Below are positions 1-7,251 of a stretch of 32,410 nt of DNA, piece by piece. Position numbers and translations under genes: made by a program. The notes under the pieces were generated by a model. The model did not search any database, was not told where the DNA came from, and saw only the letters and a list, made by a program, of their open reading frames with translations. The stretch is taken from NCBI GenBank assembly GCA_002403455.1, contig DHHV01000026.1:1-32410 (forward strand), in the 5' to 3' direction. The stretch is from Hyphomonadaceae bacterium UBA4763. Its GTDB lineage: Bacteria > Pseudomonadota > Alphaproteobacteria > Caulobacterales > Aquidulcibacteraceae. The first letter of the stretch is position 1. Every line of letters starts with the position of its first letter.

Positions 1-2
1 CG

Positions 3-569
3 GAGGCTGCCGCGCCGGATGCGCGCCGCCGCCTGGTGCGCTGGCGCTTTGAGCGGCCGGTCGCGCCGCCTCCGCCGCTTGCCGAGATGATCGAGCCGGA
101 TAGCGCCTGCGATTGTTGGCACAGCGCCGCCAAGACCGCGAAATTGCTGGGATTGATGAATACGGCGCATCGAGACATGGTCGCCGACGCCAGCGTGGCT
201 GCGAAAACCGATGGACGAACGCGGATCGGCGCGGTCTATCGCCGGGTGCGGCTGGAGGTGGGCGGGCGCGTTCAACGCGCCGAAGTGCGCTTTGACGGCA
301 ACGTCGGGTGCCTGCGCACCGCCAAAGGCGGATCGAGCCGGCAATTTCTGGTGTTTTGCGAAGCCGATGGCGCCATCCGCTCGCGCGCGCTGACCCCGCG
401 CGAAGGGGCGCGGCTGATGGGCCTCGCAGACGATTTTCCGCTGCCGAAAAGCCAAACGGCGGCGTTTCATGTGCTGGGCGATGGCGTCGCCGTTCCCGTC
501 GTGCGGGCGTTGGCGGCGCAGATCCTTGAGCCCCTGGCCGATTCGGAAAGCGCCGAGCGCGCGGCATGA
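3..569 (+). CDS. DNA (cytosine-5-)-methyltransferase, C-terminal part (cut by window edge)
   Basis: The reading frame is open from the first bases, so the gene begins upstream and only its last ~189 codons are seen. Motifs typical of the C-terminal end of C5-cytosine methyltransferases are visible: LRTAKGGSS in the target-recognition/late region, motif IX as LTPREGARLMGLADDF, and motif X as GDGVAVPVV, where Asp stands in place of the more usual Asn. The catalytic Pro-Cys and the SAM-binding motifs would lie upstream and cannot be checked. The family methylates cytosine C5 in a short target. Its stop overlaps the vsr start by four bases (ATGA), the usual coupling of a Dcm-type enzyme with its T:G mismatch repair nuclease. 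Whether a restriction enzyme is also encoded upstream is unknown. Confidence 0.85.
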   Translation, partial: EAAAPDARRRLVRWRFERPVAPPPPLAEMIEPDSACDCWHSAAKTAKLLGLMNTAHRDMVADASVAAKTDGRTRIGAVYRRVRLEVGGRVQRAEVRFDGNVGCLRTAKGGSSRQFLVFCEADGAIRSRALTPREGARLMGLADDFPLPKSQTAAFHVLGDGVAVPVVRALAAQILEPLADSESAERAA

Positions 570-1018
570 GCGGAGAGCGCGAGCCCCGCATGGTTTCATC
601 CGTCCGTCGACGGACGATGCAGGCAATCAGGTCGAAAAATACGACGCCGGAACTCGCCGTTCGGCGCGCTTTGCGCGCCATGGGGATCGGCTATCGTCTG
701 CACAGGGACGATCTGCCCGGCAAACCCGATTTGGTTCTGCGCAAGCATCAAACCTGCATCTTCGTGCAAGGATGCTTTTGGCATGGCCATGACTGCAAAC
801 GCGGCCAGCGCCCGCCCAAAACCAATGCCGAGTATTGGCGCGCCAAGATTTCTCGGAACATTCAGCGCGACGCCGCGAACGCGGCGGCCCTTTCCAATTT
901 GGGCTGGCGCGTGTTGTGGATATGGGAGTGCGACTTGCGCGCGCAGGGGCCTGAAATTCTCTTGAAATTAGGCTTATTCCCCCGATCGCCGGTTGATATC
1001 GCTTGCCCCGCAGGATAA
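566..1018 (+). CDS. vsr: Very short patch repair endonuclease Vsr
   Basis: A 150-residue Vsr-family nuclease. The family nicks 5' of the T in T:G mismatches that arise when 5-methylcytosine deaminates. Against the E. coli enzyme as I remember it, the key residues are present: the metal-binding Asp55 in GKPDLVL, the block GCFWHGHDC at 69-77, whose Cys70/His75/Cys77 spacing matches the structural zinc site, and Cys122 in WEC. The early SKNTTPE stretch is also typical. The start at 566 overlaps the methyltransferase stop, so the two are probably translationally coupled; an in-frame ATG at 590 is an alternative giving a protein eight residues shorter. Length is normal for the family and no damage is visible. 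Confidence 0.93.
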   Translation: MSGEREPRMVSSVRRRTMQAIRSKNTTPELAVRRALRAMGIGYRLHRDDLPGKPDLVLRKHQTCIFVQGCFWHGHDCKRGQRPPKTNAEYWRAKISRNIQRDAANAAALSNLGWRVLWIWECDLRAQGPEILLKLGLFPRSPVDIACPAG

Positions 1019-1048
1019 CCTTTTTTAATTTTTATGAGGGGCAAAGCT

Positions 1049-3790
1049 ATGCTGCATGCGTTGACCAAACGTTTGATCGAACGCATCCATCAGATGTCGA
1101 TGGAGCGACGCATTGCCTGGTCGGCTGATGATTTGGGCAGCCAATGTTCCTTTGCAGCGGACGGCTTTTCGGTTGAATTGTTGCAAGGTCAAGCGGGCCC
1201 CTCTGTGCATATTCGCAACGCCGACGGGGTGATTATCGAGCGGGCGACGCCCACCGATTTAGGCGAAGAACGCAACGCCGAGGGCGTGTCTTATCATGCA
1301 ATGGTGGCAGATGCTTTCGTGTTGGCGCGGCGCTCGGCGCTTGGGGTCGATGCAGCTTTAGAGCGGATTTTGCTGTCGCTGGATGGCGCATCGGCCGAAG
1401 AAACCGCCCAAGCTGACACAGAAACGGTGGATGAAGCGGCGACAGCTTTTGAAGCTGAAACGGCTTCCGACCAGACCAGCTTTTCGGGAGAGCAAAGCGC
1501 GACGTCCTCCAAAGAGTCGGCGATCGCCGCCGATTTGTCAGCACCCGAGGAGCTGTTTGAAGCCGACATGGAGATTCCCGAGGCGGACGCAGGGCCAGAT
1601 GTTCTCGATGAAGAGATTGAGCCATCAGCGCCTTTAGACGCGGCGGCTGATGCTGAGCGCGACGTCGCGGCGGCGATGCCGGAGTCCGCTGAACAACTGG
1701 TGCTTGAAGCGCCTGAGGCGGCGGACCAAATGCCGGCCCCCGTACCTGATGAATTGGCGGCGCTCCCATCGCCAAGCGATACGGACCCGACGCCAGACAC
1801 GGAAAATACATCTGCCGCTGAAACGGACGCCCTGCTGGAAAGCGAGGCCTCCGAGGCAAAGTCCAAGCCGGTCGGCGGCGCGATGGCGCTTGGCGCTATT
1901 TTTGCGGCGGTCGGCGCTAGCGCGTTGGCGGCGTCAGCTCCCGCGTCGGATACGAACCCGCCGCGCGAGGCCGAACCCGCTTCGGAAGCGCCTCAACATG
2001 CCGCCGCGCTTGCCGAAGCGGCGAGCGACCAATTTTCGGAAGAACCGGCGATTGACCCTGCGCCGACCAATTGGGCTTTCCCAGAGGCCAACGCCGTGCC
2101 GACCGACATGCCAGCGAGTGTCGACGGTTATGTGCCGATCGACTCGGCCTTAGAGCCGGAAGCGACGCAGGCGGCGGCGATCGCGCCGGAAATGGAGCCC
2201 GCGATCGCGACGGACGAGCCGTCGTCATCTGAACCGGCCGATCCTTTGGTAACCGAAGCGGCTGCGCCGCAAAATGAGGCGCAAATTGGCAATGCCATTG
2301 TTGACGCGCCCCCGGAACATGCGCCGGCGCAGGAAGGAATGGCCGAAGAGCCGGCCGCGCCCGCTGAACTGCTGGCGATTGCGCCTGAAACCGAGACTTC
2401 CGCGCCAGTGGGTGACGGCGAAAATGCGCCCGACGCGGCTATTGAAATGGCTGCGTCGCTCGAAAATATCGAGTTGGACGCTGAAGCTAACCACGCCATG
2501 GAAGCGCTGGTGGGGGCGCCGACGGAGCCTGAACTTGAACCCGCAGAGCATGAAGATTCCGCACCACCCGCGCCGGTGGATGACAATGCGCTAGAGGTTG
2601 AAACCGCCGAACCAAGCGGCGCGCCGTTAAAGCCAATAATCGAGACGGCAACCCAGGTCGATCTGCCCGCGTCGCCAGAACCGATGACCATGGAGCATGA
2701 CTCGCCCGCGTCGGCTGGAGATGAAATGAGCGCTCCGACGTCGGAGCCGCAAACCTCCGCCGCCAGCGCATCGGCGCCAAAATCGACCGATCCCTGGTGG
2801 ATGGGCGGCAAGGCTGAACCAGGCGCAGCGCCTTCCCGCTCTATGCCCTGGTGGATGACGTCGGCGGCAGGCGCGGGGGCTGCTTCTGCGTCAGCCGAAC
2901 CGATGGCGGACGAACCCGCCACCGCTTTGCTCCCCACCGAGACATCGAGCGATCCAACGGCGCAGGACCAAAAGTCGTCGCCGCCAGCGGACGAACTTGC
3001 TGAAGCCGAAATTGACGAAAAGGTTGGCGGTGAGCCGGCCGCCACGGCGCCAATCGAAGCACCAGCCGCTCCGCCAGCGTTTGCGCTGAGCGAAGACGAG
3101 GCGGCGCCGACGCCGCCTCCGGCGTCGATTTCAAGCGCCGCTATGCCGTGGTGGACGGTGCGCGCGGGCGCTGAGGGCCAAGCCGCCCCTTGGTGGATGC
3201 AAAAAGCGGCTGCTCCAGCGACCATGCCGGGAGAGGCGACCTCTCAGACAATTCTGGCGACCGCCGCAACGGATCCTTCGTCGATGGCGGAAGCGACGCA
3301 GCAATCGCCGCCAACTGCCGCGTCAGGCGCCGACACGGGGTCCGACATCGACGCCCTCCAGGATATGGCTGAGCCGGAGAAGGCTGCGCCGGACGATCAG
3401 GCCGCATCAGATGCACCCGCGACCGAACCCGCCGCGGATGCGTCGACGCTGGAGCGCTTCAACTCTACGCCTGCCGAATCATTGGCCCCTCAAATGGACA
3501 AGGAAACGCCAGCGACAGACGCCACGGCATCTGCCGAGGCGAACGAGAAGGAGGAGGCCAAACCCGAAACCCCCTGGTGGCTGCGCGCAGCGCAAAAAGT
3601 AACAGAGCCCTTGTTTGACGGCGACATAACCGAAGAGGCCAAAGACGAGCCGGACCCTGCCGCGTCCGCCACGGCGGCAGAGCCGGAAGCATCGGGCGTC
3701 GAGGATGCTGCGCCCGCATCCTCCCCAATCCAAAGTCCTCCCGCTGAAGACAGCGATGATCCTTACGCCGTGTTTCGTTCAAGCAATTGA
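1049..3790 (+). CDS. Large acidic low-complexity protein with five Pro-Trp-Trp boxes, unknown function
   Basis: I do not recognise this 913-residue protein. The ATG at 1049 is preferred over that at 1034 because a GAGGGG ribosome-binding site sits at 1036-1041. Residues 1-115 look like a small folded domain (charged N-terminal helix, then alternating beta-like and helical stretches ending LERILLSLDG). The rest is Ala/Pro/Glu/Asp/Ser/Thr-rich, strongly acidic and probably disordered. It is interrupted by one 23-residue Gly/Ala-rich hydrophobic run (about 275-297) that could be a weak membrane segment. The C-terminal third carries Pro-Trp-Trp at residues 582, 600, 700, 714 and 842, mostly followed by Met or Leu and then small or basic residues. 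No signal peptide is seen. Codon use keeps the wobble pattern of its neighbours over the full length, which supports real coding. Its 3' end overlaps the opposing hydrolase gene by 28 bp. Confidence 0.8.
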   Translation: MLHALTKRLIERIHQMSMERRIAWSADDLGSQCSFAADGFSVELLQGQAGPSVHIRNADGVIIERATPTDLGEERNAEGVSYHAMVADAFVLARRSALGVDAALERILLSLDGASAEETAQADTETVDEAATAFEAETASDQTSFSGEQSATSSKESAIAADLSAPEELFEADMEIPEADAGPDVLDEEIEPSAPLDAAADAERDVAAAMPESAEQLVLEAPEAADQMPAPVPDELAALPSPSDTDPTPDTENTSAAETDALLESEASEAKSKPVGGAMALGAIFAAVGASALAASAPASDTNPPREAEPASEAPQHAAALAEAASDQFSEEPAIDPAPTNWAFPEANAVPTDMPASVDGYVPIDSALEPEATQAAAIAPEMEPAIATDEPSSSEPADPLVTEAAAPQNEAQIGNAIVDAPPEHAPAQEGMAEEPAAPAELLAIAPETETSAPVGDGENAPDAAIEMAASLENIELDAEANHAMEALVGAPTEPELEPAEHEDSAPPAPVDDNALEVETAEPSGAPLKPIIETATQVDLPASPEPMTMEHDSPASAGDEMSAPTSEPQTSAASASAPKSTDPWWMGGKAEPGAAPSRSMPWWMTSAAGAGAASASAEPMADEPATALLPTETSSDPTAQDQKSSPPADELAEAEIDEKVGGEPAATAPIEAPAAPPAFALSEDEAAPTPPPASISSAAMPWWTVRAGAEGQAAPWWMQKAAAPATMPGEATSQTILATAATDPSSMAEATQQSPPTAASGADTGSDIDALQDMAEPEKAAPDDQAASDAPATEPAADASTLERFNSTPAESLAPQMDKETPATDATASAEANEKEEAKPETPWWLRAAQKVTEPLFDGDITEEAKDEPDPAASATAAEPEASGVEDAAPASSPIQSPPAEDSDDPYAVFRSSN

Positions 3791-4935
3791 GCCAGTTTTT
3801 TCCACCGACGTCGATAATTGCTGTCGTTGGCGAGGCGCGCCAGCAGGCTGGGATGGGCGTCTTCGCGCTGCGATGGACCTTTGCGGGGGCGAATGCCCAA
3901 GGTTGCGATCAACAGATCGGATAAACGTGGCGATTTTGCCGGGGTCCGAAAATTGAACGGACCTTTATAGGAATCGTTGGCGCGCCAGTCCTGAGGGTGG
4001 AAGCCGTCGAGTTGAAGGCCGGCTCGCGCTGCGCCTTCCAGCACCCAATCGAGCCCGATCTGGGCGATTGGGCGGGTCACGCTCGCGCCGCCGCCGATAG
4101 CGCCGTGATCGCCGATGAACCAAACTTGTTGGTAGGGGCGGTCCTTCGGCGCGATCTGGTCCGGATCGATGTTTTCTGCGCGGAGCGCGCGCGCATTGAG
4201 ATCGTCGATATTGCCGAACAAGGCCGGCTCGAAGGCGCGGCGGCGTTCATCCAAAGCGACCGCGTGGCGTGCTTGGCGCACCAAGCGGGTCAGGCGTGCA
4301 TCGTGGAACCGAAAGCGGTCATTGATCGATCGCGACCACGGGAAAAAGCTCGGCACGCCCAAGGCGCCGACCGTGTCCCACAATCCCAGATAAGCGATGT
4401 CGATTTTTTGCGGCTCGCCGTCCGGCCCCCGCATCATGGTCTGGGCGCGACCCTCGACTTCGTCCTCCGGACCGACCGCCAGTTTATGGGCGAATTGATC
4501 ACGGAATTCCATGCAATCTGGGTGATGCGGCGGGTTCTCATTGCGATAAACGGCGATCGCGTCATCGACTTTGTCGATAAAGTTGCGCCGTAAAATGCCG
4601 CAATTGCGAATGAGGCCGATGAGCGAGCGGGCGGTGTAGGCGCCGCGCGAAAATCCGAATGCGTAAATCGCATCGCCTGGCTCGTAATTGAGCACAAGAA
4701 ACAAATAGGCGTCGCGCAAGAGCTGGTTCAGCCCAATCCCAAAGGCGCCGCCGGCGATGCGATCAAAAAAGGGAAACGCGCCGCGACCGGCGCCAACGCC
4801 TTCCTGGTAATGCGCGACTTGCGGCAAATTTCCATCGCGCAGCGCAATACGCGTTGCGGCGCACACCACATTGGTGGAGATATCGCTTTCGATCGAGTTC
4901 CAGGTGCCGTCGCAAAACACCGCCAGGCGTTTCAT
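3763..4935 (-). CDS. DUF2235 alpha/beta-hydrolase domain protein
   Basis: A 390-residue protein with the hallmarks of DUF2235 hydrolases, the fold also used by Tle1-type phospholipase effectors. The N-terminus has the family opening FCDGTWNS (residues 8-15). The nucleophile elbow is GFSRGAYTARS, with Ser96 as likely nucleophile. A late IGDHGAIGGG stretch matches the family's catalytic-His segment. There is no signal peptide or membrane segment, so it should be cytoplasmic unless exported by a dedicated system; no type VI genes or VgrG/PAAR partners are in the window. It is the last gene of a minus-strand series and its start overlaps the stop of the upstream 82-residue gene (ATGA), which suggests co-expression. 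The substrate is unknown; esterase or phospholipase activity is an inference from the fold. Confidence 0.88.
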   Translation of the reverse strand: MKRLAVFCDGTWNSIESDISTNVVCAATRIALRDGNLPQVAHYQEGVGAGRGAFPFFDRIAGGAFGIGLNQLLRDAYLFLVLNYEPGDAIYAFGFSRGAYTARSLIGLIRNCGILRRNFIDKVDDAIAVYRNENPPHHPDCMEFRDQFAHKLAVGPEDEVEGRAQTMMRGPDGEPQKIDIAYLGLWDTVGALGVPSFFPWSRSINDRFRFHDARLTRLVRQARHAVALDERRRAFEPALFGNIDDLNARALRAENIDPDQIAPKDRPYQQVWFIGDHGAIGGGASVTRPIAQIGLDWVLEGAARAGLQLDGFHPQDWRANDSYKGPFNFRTPAKSPRLSDLLIATLGIRPRKGPSQREDAHPSLLARLANDSNYRRRWKKLAQLLERNTA

Positions 4936-5180
4936 GGCGCCTCTCCGTTCGAGCCGGGAGGCTTGGCCGCTAAAGAGAATTCGCCACGGCGGATGGCGGC
5001 GGGCAGGGTCTCGGCGAACCGCGCCACCGCCTCAACGCCATAGCGGTCAACGAAATCGCTCAAGGCGGCAAAGAGCGCGATCGAGGCGATCGCCTCGGGG
5101 CTGCAGCCATCGGCTTGCGCGCCGTCCCAGGCGGCCAGAATATGGCGCAGCGCTGCGCGCTTTTGGTCTTCCACGGACAT
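4932..5180 (-). CDS. Small conserved-looking protein, unknown function (82 aa)
   Basis: An 82-residue, mostly helical soluble protein with an acidic start (MSVEDQKRAALRHILAAWDG) and a middle rich in Ala, Glu and aromatic residues. I do not recognise a family. Support that it is real: a strong GGGGGGAA ribosome-binding site just before the ATG, a four-base overlap with the following DUF2235 gene, and codon use like the neighbours. There is no signal peptide, cysteine pair or membrane segment. Its coupling to the hydrolase makes a chaperone, regulator or immunity-like partner possible, but nothing in the sequence proves that. Confidence 0.7.
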   Translation of the reverse strand: MSVEDQKRAALRHILAAWDGAQADGCSPEAIASIALFAALSDFVDRYGVEAVARFAETLPAAIRRGEFSLAAKPPGSNGEAP

Positions 5181-5204
5181 CCATTCCCCCCAACAACGAC
5201 CGGC

Positions 5205-5603
5205 TCAACGTTGAAAGCGCGCCGCCAGCCGCTCCGCCAATTGCTGGCCTTCTGCGGCCGTGCGCGTTTCGGCCGTTTGCGCAGCCTCCGAACAAGCCGA
5301 ATATTGGGTTTCTTCGACCCGATAGCCTTCGTTGAAAGCGGCGACGAGGGCGTCGCGGCGCGGATTTCCCGGCGGCGCCTCGAGCTCCAAGACCCGCAGC
5401 ATATAATCGCGCCAGCGCTGATCGCCGCGCCCGCGGCAAAGAATGCTGAGAAAATGCGCGCGGCCAAGCACAAAGCCGATTTGCGGTAATAGATCAGGGC
5501 CGGCGTCGAATTCTTGCGCGCGCGCGGCGGGGAGCGGGCCATCGTCTGCGACGCCAACCAGCAGCAAAGCGCTGCAAGCCAAAGCGATTATTTTCTTCTT
5601 CAT
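5205..5603 (-). CDS. TIGR02301-type secreted protein
   Basis: About 132 residues with the start placed at 5603 (MKKKIIALACSALLL). This gives a clean signal peptide: three lysines, a hydrophobic core, then cleavage around Ala-Arg-Ala/Gln. The longer in-frame start at 5654 would bury the signal inside a 17-residue extension. The mature part contains LGRAHFLSILC, DQRWRDYMLRVLELE and FNEGYR, the pattern I associate with the alphaproteobacterial family TIGR02301, whose function is unknown. Two cysteines (in SILCRG and YSACSE) could form a disulfide in the periplasm. It lies between exoD and the 82-residue gene on the same strand with short gaps, so it is probably co-transcribed with them. Confidence 0.8.
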   Translation of the reverse strand: MKKKIIALACSALLLVGVADDGPLPAARAQEFDAGPDLLPQIGFVLGRAHFLSILCRGRGDQRWRDYMLRVLELEAPPGNPRRDALVAAFNEGYRVEETQYSACSEAAQTAETRTAAEGQQLAERLAARFQR

Positions 5604-5675
5604 GAAAATTCCCGGCTTGCCGTCAGCCGTTTGACGGAAAAGTTCACCAAACACAACGTCGCTGCAACCCGTCCC

Positions 5676-6293
5676 TTAAAACACCCAATTCCAGGCATTG
5701 CTGAGCAGGCTGACGGCGGCCCCGAGGCCAACGCGCGCCAGCGCCAAAGCGCCAATAAAGAGCGCGACGGATGCGAGCGCTAACGCGCCGTCTTTTTGCA
5801 ATAAGGCGATCGCAATCGCCGAAACGGCGACGCCAAACCCAAAATTCCCAAGCGGGATCGGCAAGATCAACACGAAAGCCGAGAGCAGGACCAAAGCGCC
5901 CAATGCCATCGTAAATGGCGGCGAGATAAAGATTTGCAGTCGTGGCCGCACGAAACGCTCGACCTGCCGAACGATCTTGGCCGAGCCGAGCATGGCTTTG
6001 GAAAAATGCGCGCGCTTCAGCGATAGCCCGCAAACCGGGCGCGGCACCCATAACTTCTTTGCGCCGATCAGCATTTGGATGCCCGGGCCAATCATCAAAA
6101 TGCCGAACAGGGTCGAAATGCCGGGAATATTCGGCAGCGCGTTCGGCAAGGCCAGCACCAGCAGCAAAAAACCGATGGCGCGATGCTCGAGCTTCGCCAG
6201 CAGCATTTTTACCGTGACGCGGTCGTCCGAGAACGCGCCGGCGAGTTCGGTCAGAATATCGGAGGTGCGCGGGATGGCTTTGGCGGGAGACAT
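5676..6293 (-). CDS. exoD: ExoD-family membrane protein
   Basis: A 205-residue integral membrane protein of the ExoD family, first linked to exopolysaccharide production and alkaline tolerance in Sinorhizobium. After a soluble N-terminus (SDILTELAGAF) come several hydrophobic segments. The first, about residues 60-95, includes the characteristic ALPNALPNIPGISTLFG stretch. Later ones lie around 145-195. A basic linker, about 100-135, probably faces the cytoplasm. It is the first gene of a minus-strand series and is divergent from yaaA. The 160-base region between them must hold both promoters, but I see no convincing -35/-10 pair. The biochemical role of the family is not established. Confidence 0.9.
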   Translation of the reverse strand: MSPAKAIPRTSDILTELAGAFSDDRVTVKMLLAKLEHRAIGFLLLVLALPNALPNIPGISTLFGILMIGPGIQMLIGAKKLWVPRPVCGLSLKRAHFSKAMLGSAKIVRQVERFVRPRLQIFISPPFTMALGALVLLSAFVLILPIPLGNFGFGVAVSAIAIALLQKDGALALASVALFIGALALARVGLGAAVSLLSNAWNWVF

Positions 6294-6456
6294 TCGGAAA
6301 ACGGTCAGACCTTTGCGATCGACTATGCATGACTATCGATATGGCGAATTGACGGCGCAATTTCACCCGCCGCAGCATATCAAATCCTGTGTGATCCGCT
6401 TTTGGTTCAATGCGCGCCTGCCTCGTCGATAACGCCAAATGCGATATATCCTTCCC

Positions 6457-7251
6457 ATGCTGATTCTGTTGTCGCCCGCCAAATCCCTCAACATGGCGCC
6501 CCTGCAGCGCCCGGACATCGAGCCGACCCGCCCGCGCCTCGTTGAAGAAATCACCGAACTGGCGGCGATCATGAAAGGCGTGTCGGTGAGCCAATTTGCT
6601 GCTCTGATGGACCTCTCAGTAGACCTCGCCGCCTTAACCCATGCCCGCGCGCAAGCTTTTGATCCGAACGGAGCCCTTGAGGGCGCCAAGCCGGCCTTGT
6701 TTGCGTTTAACGGCGATGTCTATCGCGCGTTTGAGGCCGACACGCTGACGCCTGCGCAAGCCGCCACGGCGCAAGCCAAATTGCGGTTATTGTCTGGGCT
6801 TTACGGTGTCTTGCGCCCCTATGACGCCATTCAGCCTTATCGGCTGGAAATGGGGGCCCGGCTTGCCAATCCGCGCGGGCGCGATCTCTACGCCTTTTGG
6901 GGCGACAAAATCGCCCGCCAATTGAATGCGGATGCGGCGGCGGCGGAGGTTGACATTATCCTCAATCTCGCTTCCGAAGAATATGCGGGGGCGGTGGATC
7001 GCCGGGCGTTGCGGCCCGAATTTGTAACCTTGACGTTCAAGGAAGAAGAAAACGGCAAAGCCCGCGTGCTCGGCCTCTTCGCCAAACGCGCGCGGGGCCG
7101 CTTTGCCCGGTTTTGCATTGATCACAGAATTACCGATCCGGAAGAACTGAAGGCCGTGTCGGTGGATGGATATCGCTACGATGAAAGCGCCAGCAAAGAA
7201 CGCGAATGGGTCTTCGTCCGGCCCCAAATCCGACCCCAAAAAGGCGCTTAA
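6457..7251 (+). CDS. yaaA: Peroxide stress protein YaaA (DUF328)
   Basis: A 264-residue YaaA/DUF328 protein. In E. coli YaaA limits free iron and so protects DNA and proteins from hydrogen peroxide damage. The start at 6457 gives MLILLSPAKSLN, the usual family N-terminus; the ATG six codons upstream would add an atypical leader. Further family signatures are ALFAFNGDVYRAF, LSGLYGVLRPYDAIQPYRLEMG and NLASEEYAG. Neither candidate start has a clear ribosome-binding site. The 3' end overlaps the next gene by 71-86 bases in another frame, so the two are likely coupled. Length is normal and all characteristic blocks are present. Confidence 0.95.
   Translation: MLILLSPAKSLNMAPLQRPDIEPTRPRLVEEITELAAIMKGVSVSQFAALMDLSVDLAALTHARAQAFDPNGALEGAKPALFAFNGDVYRAFEADTLTPAQAATAQAKLRLLSGLYGVLRPYDAIQPYRLEMGARLANPRGRDLYAFWGDKIARQLNADAAAAEVDIILNLASEEYAGAVDRRALRPEFVTLTFKEEENGKARVLGLFAKRARGRFARFCIDHRITDPEELKAVSVDGYRYDESASKEREWVFVRPQIRPQKGA

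Noticed and set aside
2128..3225. 365-codon open frame on the minus strand inside the PWW-protein gene
   Set aside because: It is a shadow of GC-rich Ala/Pro/Glu codons: Ser/Ala/Gly-only composition, no ribosome-binding site and no family resemblance.
2765..3600. DNA-level tandem repeat in the PWW region
   Set aside because: Only the short CC-TGG-TGG core recurs; spacing and flanks differ, so it is a protein-level motif and not a DNA repeat array.
6294..6456. TTGACG at 6349 as a promoter for yaaA
   Set aside because: No -10 element lies at 16-19 bases; the nearest AT-rich hexamer is too far.
5644..6594. 316-codon minus-strand frame overlapping exoD
   Set aside because: It reads the same DNA as exoD in another frame and is Arg/His/Ala-rich, typical of an out-of-frame shadow.
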